Both the position numbers and the translations under genes were made by a program. The notes beneath the pieces are model-generated. The model was given only the letters and a program-made list of their open reading frames with translations. It had not been told where the DNA came from and ran no database searches. Below are positions 6,207 through 9,356 of a DNA stretch of 9,356 bases, piece by piece. Position 1 is the first letter of the stretch; each line of letters begins with the position of its first letter. Where the stretch lies: positions 1-9,356 of the forward strand of contig WLLG01000061.1 of NCBI GenBank assembly GCA_009700815.1, read 5' to 3'. The stretch comes from Actinomycetota bacterium (lineage in GTDB: Bacteria; Actinomycetota; Acidimicrobiia; Acidimicrobiales; Microtrichaceae).

Positions 6207-7106
6207 CTACTCAGCGACCTCGTTGGACAGCACTATCGAGGGCTTGCATCTGGTTTCCCGGAACGGTTCGTACACAGCGAGCAGCGCAGAGCTTGCACTC
6301 AGAACAGCCCATGGTCCTGCACCAGTAGCTCCAATTTGTGTCTGTTCAAGCACGCGTCCATGACGAACAAAATCCTCGATCTGCTCATCCACCTGCAGAT
6401 GCTGCAACTGCCGGACCCCCTCAACGGGCGGAAGCAAAACTGCAGCATCTATCGGCTGAGCCTCTGCGATCTCGTACGGGCCAACGGAGGTGCGCCGGAG
6501 TGCACTCAAGTGTGCGCCCCCGCCGAGGGTTTGGCCAAGATCAGCCGCTAGGGAGCGCACATAGGTTCCGGAGGAACACTCAACGGTGGCCGTCCAGACA
6601 AGGGGATCAGCAGTGGCAACTAGATCAAACTGGGAAACCGTTGCCGGCCGAGGTTTGCGTTCAACCTCGATTCCCTCTCGAGCAAGTTGGTGCAAGCGCC
6701 GACCGTCCACTCGTAAAGCAGAGACCATCGGAGGAACCTGAAGTATCTCTCCGGTCAGTTCTTTAGCTGCTGCATGAACCTGCGCCGGAGAAAGTCCTGC
6801 CATCTCATAGGTGGCCGTTACTGCTCCATCAGCGTCGAGGGAATCGGTCTCCACCCCGAACCTGATGGTGGCTTCATAGGTTTTAGAAACTCCTGTGATG
6901 AAGGTCAACAACTTGGTTGCTGCACCAACGCCAATGACCAAAACCCCGGTAGCCATTGGGTCCAAGGTGCCAGCGTGGCCAACACGTGGAGTGTCGAGCA
7001 ACTTGCGGATCGCTGAGACCACGTCGTGGCTCGTCATCCCTGCTGGCTTATCTACGATGCAGATTCCGACCGGGTCACCTGGCCGGTTACCGCGAGAGCG
7101 GCTCAC
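6207..7106 (-). CDS. truB: tRNA pseudouridine(55) synthase
   Basis: TruB converts U55 in the T-loop of tRNAs to pseudouridine and acts as a tRNA-folding chaperone. The 299-aa product opens with the family block DKPAGMTSHDVV (19-30). The catalytic aspartate is D49 in GHAGTLDPMATGVL. The conserved tyrosine is Y77 in SKTYEAT, and the later blocks are QVPPMVSALRVDGRRLHQLAREG (123-145) and CSSGTYVRSLAADLG (177-191). A short divergent PUA-like C-terminus follows (about 235-285). The start is GTG at 7106, overlapping the rbfA stop as GTGA, which implies translational coupling. Length and motifs are complete, and nothing looks broken. Confidence 0.97.
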   Translation of the reverse strand: MSRSRGNRPGDPVGICIVDKPAGMTSHDVVSAIRKLLDTPRVGHAGTLDPMATGVLVIGVGAATKLLTFITGVSKTYEATIRFGVETDSLDADGAVTATYEMAGLSPAQVHAAAKELTGEILQVPPMVSALRVDGRRLHQLAREGIEVERKPRPATVSQFDLVATADPLVWTATVECSSGTYVRSLAADLGQTLGGGAHLSALRRTSVGPYEIAEAQPIDAAVLLPPVEGVRQLQHLQVDEQIEDFVRHGRVLEQTQIGATGAGPWAVLSASSALLAVYEPFRETRCKPSIVLSNEVAE

Positions 7107-7591
7107 TCGGAGTGAGTCCCGTCATCTTCTGACGGATTGGCTTGATCCTCGGGCTCTCCTGGTTTGGTCGAGGCCTCCGGGGATTCCGAGTCAAGCGGCA
7201 CTCGATCATCGAGCTCGCCACGGTCGCTCATACCGCGCAAAATCTCATCAATACGCAAGGCCGAGCTCAAGACCAGATCGGGCCGGAACTGGATCTGTGG
7301 CGTCTTTCGCGTGCGAACCTCTCGGTTCACGATCTTCTGTATTGGCCAGCGCAATTCATCAAGCGCCTCGGCTACTTCTTCTGAGCGTCCCTCTTCCTCT
7401 GCTGACATTGCAGAGTAAAAAACGTCAGCGTGCTCTAGGGATCCGTCAACTTTGACTGCAGTAATGGTGACCATCTCGAGTCGCTCGTCTCCGATTCTTT
7501 CGAGTTCGGAAGCAACGATCTCTCGCATGAGTTCGCCAATTCGGTCGGTTCGACTGAACTGCCGGGGAGCTGATGACCTCTGTCTTGCCAT
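7103..7591 (-). CDS. rbfA: 30S ribosome-binding factor A
   Basis: RbfA binds the immature 30S subunit near the 5' domain of 16S rRNA and assists late maturation, notably in the cold. The 162-aa product has the RbfA KH-like core at about 12-120, including RIGELMREIVASELERI, VTITAVKVDGSLEHADVFYS and the block RTRKTPQIQFRPD (93-105). From about 121 a 40-residue acidic, Pro/Ser-rich tail follows, making it longer than the 133-aa E. coli protein; such tails are common in actinobacteria. The start is ATG at 7591, with no evident Shine-Dalgarno. It is the first gene of the minus-strand cluster here: infB, its usual upstream neighbour, is replaced by a divergent gene, so a promoter must lie in 7592-7769. 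A TAAATAT on the minus strand at about 7646-7652 could be a -10. Confidence 0.95.
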   Translation of the reverse strand: MARQRSSAPRQFSRTDRIGELMREIVASELERIGDERLEMVTITAVKVDGSLEHADVFYSAMSAEEEGRSEEVAEALDELRWPIQKIVNREVRTRKTPQIQFRPDLVLSSALRIDEILRGMSDRGELDDRVPLDSESPEASTKPGEPEDQANPSEDDGTHSE

Positions 7592-7769
7592 GCACTATTC
7601 GTACCATGCGAAGTAGTACCTCATCAGATCAGGGGCCAGACAAGTCCATATTTACGCTAGCTAGGTCGGGAAATTGCTGAGAAGGCGCTGAGAGGTTACT
7701 GAGAATAAGTCAGTCAATTGAGGGTTTGCTCCCACGCTTTTTCAGCAATCTCCGGCAGAATGTCAGCTA
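7592..7769. promoter_or_regulatory. Divergent promoter region between rbfA and the DUF4012 gene
   Basis: This 178-nt spacer must drive both genes. It holds three CTGAGA repeats at 11-bp pitch (7677-7704). It also holds an imperfect inverted repeat of 14 bp, 12 matching: gaaattgctgagaa at 7670-7683 against ttttcagcaatctc at 7739-7752. On the minus strand TAAATAT (about 7646-7652) is a possible rbfA -10 without a good -35. On the plus strand no consensus pair is clear. A five-codon frame (7760-7777) overlaps the DUF4012 start and is probably meaningless. Confidence 0.55.
7677..7704 (+). repeat. Three CTGAGA direct repeats spaced exactly 11 bp
   Basis: CTGAGA occurs at 7677-7682, 7688-7693 and 7699-7704, each start 11 bp from the last, about one helical turn. 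Phased head-to-tail 11-bp units are the style of sites bound by OmpR/PhoP-type and SARP-type winged-helix regulators in actinobacteria. The repeats end 66 nt before the DUF4012 start codon. The hexamer does not match a consensus I know, so the regulator is unknown. Confidence 0.6.
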
Positions 7770-9356
7770 ATGCCTAATTCATCTACAAGGAACACCCGCT
7801 CTGCGACTGGGCATCGCAGGGCTACGCCACTCGTACTTGTACTGGTGGGACTTATCGCCGTGGCCGGCGCAGTAGCTGGCATTGTGCTTTTTCAGGACAG
7901 TCCCACTTTGTGGCCCGCCGCTGACGCCGTTTACCGTGCAGCGCTTGTTGGGCTCTGCGCACTAGCGGGCTCAAGGGCTAGACGTTGGACCTTGCTCTGG
8001 GGCGGGCTAGTGGCCTCAGCGGCGAGCTATACCCCGAGTCAGTACCTTGCTCTTCTTGCGGCGTTACTGGCCGGTGCAATGCTGGTGTTCAAGTTCCGTC
8101 AACGCGTTCTTGGTGCAGCAGTTGGCGCACTCTGCGGCTTAGCTGTTCTTGGACTCTCGAGGCCGACCACTTCTGGCATCACAGCCCTAATCGCCGCTGT
8201 GGCAATTCTCCCACTACTCGTGACCGGTTACGCACAGTCAAGGACTCAGCCAAGGCGAGTTGTAGCTGGTATAACTGGCATTTTCATACTGCTCGGAGCA
8301 GTTGCCCTAGCTACAACCGTTTTCGTGGGGCTGACCCAGCGTTCAGCAGTCGAGGCCGCAGTGGCACAAACCCGAACCGCAGTAGAGATCGCCTCTTCCG
8401 ATTCACCCGAAGGCTCAACTGCTGCTTTTACTCAGGCCAGCGCAAGCTTCAATAAGATTGAATCCACGCTGAACTCATGGTGGTTAGCTCCGGCAAAGGC
8501 AACACCGATACTGGGGCCCAATCTGGAGTTACTCCGAACTGCTGCCCAATCAGGCACCGAGCTCAATCTGGTTGGAAGCACTCTGAGTACCACGGTCACC
8601 AAGGATGCCTTGCGCTCCCCGAACGGCGGCGTGAACCTAGCGGAGGTCGAATCAATACAACTGCCCGTTACAAACGCTGCGGCGCAGGTCGATGCTGCAG
8701 TCCAGTCACTTGATGCAAGTAAGTCGCCATGGTTGCTCCCTCCCCTGAACGCAGCCTTTCAGGACCTGAGTACCGAACTGAACAACGCAAACGAAACAGC
8801 TCGTACTGCCGAGATGAGCGTCATGCGCCTGCCCAATCTGCTCGGAGCCGATGGCCCGCGCCGATATGTGATGCTGCTCGGCAACCCCGCAGAGTCCAGA
8901 GATATCGGTGGCCACATCGGAAACTGGGCTGAGATCACTGCTCAGGACGGCCGCCTCACGCTTGTGAAAGTTGGTCAGCCCTACGACCTCGCCAGCCCAG
9001 CCACATCGCCGCCGCTTACCCTCAAGCCTGGGGCCTACCCGCCCTCGCTTCTGGAACTTCGTCCACAGTACTTTCCGCAGAACTGGGGTGGAACAGCCGA
9101 TTTCCCAACCGTGGCAGCCCTCTCTCAGGACCTTTTTGAGCAGGCCCGTCCCGGCGCTGCAGTAGATGGCGTTATCTATGCCGACCCAGCCGCATTTGCC
9201 GCACTACTAAACTTCACCGGCCCAGAGCCAGTGCCGGGAACCAACTTGGTTTTGACCCCCGACAACGCCGAGAAGTTTCTTACCACCGATCAGTTCACCG
9301 TGTTCAAGACCGAGACCCAAGCCAATCAGGTGGTCTCGGACTTGATTGACAAGGTG
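7770..9356 (+). CDS. Polytopic membrane protein with C-terminal DUF4012 region, 3' end cut by window edge
   Basis: An uninterrupted frame of 529 codons runs from ATG 7770 off the right edge. After a basic N-terminus (R/H-rich, 1-18) come about six or seven hydrophobic segments: roughly 20-41, 54-68, 73-87, 91-107, 113-129, 136-154 and 164-188. Next is an Ala/Ser-rich, probably coiled extracellular stretch (190-350). Then comes the DUF4012 signature: WWLAPAKATPILGPNLELL (237-255), and RRYVMLLGNPAESRDIGGHIGNWAEI (364-389) followed by DGRLTL. That matches the family's N-x-A-E-x-R-x-x-GG-x-x-G pattern. DUF4012 proteins are widespread in actinobacteria, often near surface-polysaccharide genes; their biochemistry is unknown to me. 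Most that I know carry one N-terminal membrane helix, so the multi-span domain is unusual. The ribosome site is weak (GGCAGAA). No upstream in-frame start exists back to the stop at 7719. The family call is fairly firm; the function is unknown. Confidence 0.82.
   Translation, partial: MPNSSTRNTRSATGHRRATPLVLVLVGLIAVAGAVAGIVLFQDSPTLWPAADAVYRAALVGLCALAGSRARRWTLLWGGLVASAASYTPSQYLALLAALLAGAMLVFKFRQRVLGAAVGALCGLAVLGLSRPTTSGITALIAAVAILPLLVTGYAQSRTQPRRVVAGITGIFILLGAVALATTVFVGLTQRSAVEAAVAQTRTAVEIASSDSPEGSTAAFTQASASFNKIESTLNSWWLAPAKATPILGPNLELLRTAAQSGTELNLVGSTLSTTVTKDALRSPNGGVNLAEVESIQLPVTNAAAQVDAAVQSLDASKSPWLLPPLNAAFQDLSTELNNANETARTAEMSVMRLPNLLGADGPRRYVMLLGNPAESRDIGGHIGNWAEITAQDGRLTLVKVGQPYDLASPATSPPLTLKPGAYPPSLLELRPQYFPQNWGGTADFPTVAALSQDLFEQARPGAAVDGVIYADPAAFAALLNFTGPEPVPGTNLVLTPDNAEKFLTTDQFTVFKTETQANQVVSDLIDKV

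Noticed and set aside
7760..7777. Five-codon frame ATG-TCA-GCT-AAT-GCC-stop overlapping the DUF4012 start
   Set aside because: It is too short to distinguish from chance and has no ribosome site; noted only because it overlaps the start.

Overview
The window carries a minus-strand translation and RNA-processing block typical of Actinomycetota, plus one divergently transcribed gene of the DUF4012 family. The phylum call rests on three things: the order rbfA-truB-ribF-...-rpsO-pnp followed by an M16 metallopeptidase, the actinobacterial-type PNPase with a long low-complexity C-terminal tail, and frequent GTG starts (pnp, ribF, truB, probably the hydrolase). Base composition looks moderate for this phylum (mid-50s % GC by eye), so a lineage other than the high-GC Streptomyces type is likely; I cannot name the genus.

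Layout, in minus-strand transcription order (right to left): rbfA (30S maturation) overlaps truB (tRNA U55 pseudouridine synthase) by 4 nt. ribF (bifunctional riboflavin kinase/FAD synthetase) follows 9 nt later. A 181-nt gap with a 17-bp tandem repeat and a small hairpin leads to an alpha/beta hydrolase gene not normally found in this cluster. A 169-nt gap then holds a -35-like hexamer and a leader RNA with two mutually exclusive pairings ahead of rpsO (ribosomal protein S15). The 268-nt rpsO-pnp spacer is highly structured and ends in a hairpin abutting a perfect Shine-Dalgarno. pnp (843 aa) is followed 51 nt later by an M16 zinc peptidase that runs off the left edge; a perfect 16-bp hairpin is embedded in its first codons.

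On the plus strand, a 529-codon frame opens at 7770 and runs off the right edge. It encodes a multi-spanning membrane segment followed by a DUF4012 region. The 178-nt divergent spacer between it and rbfA holds three CTGAGA repeats phased at 11 bp. infB, the usual upstream neighbour of rbfA, is absent at this point.

How the genes work together: rbfA, truB, rpsO and pnp act in ribosome assembly, tRNA modification and mRNA decay. ribF supplies FMN/FAD and is a habitual passenger of this operon. The hydrolase and DUF4012 genes have no visible functional tie to it. I found no CRISPR array, tRNA, rRNA, insertion sequence or phage gene, and no convincing new multi-gene system. The most interesting material is in the non-coding leaders and in the N-terminal architecture of the DUF4012 protein.
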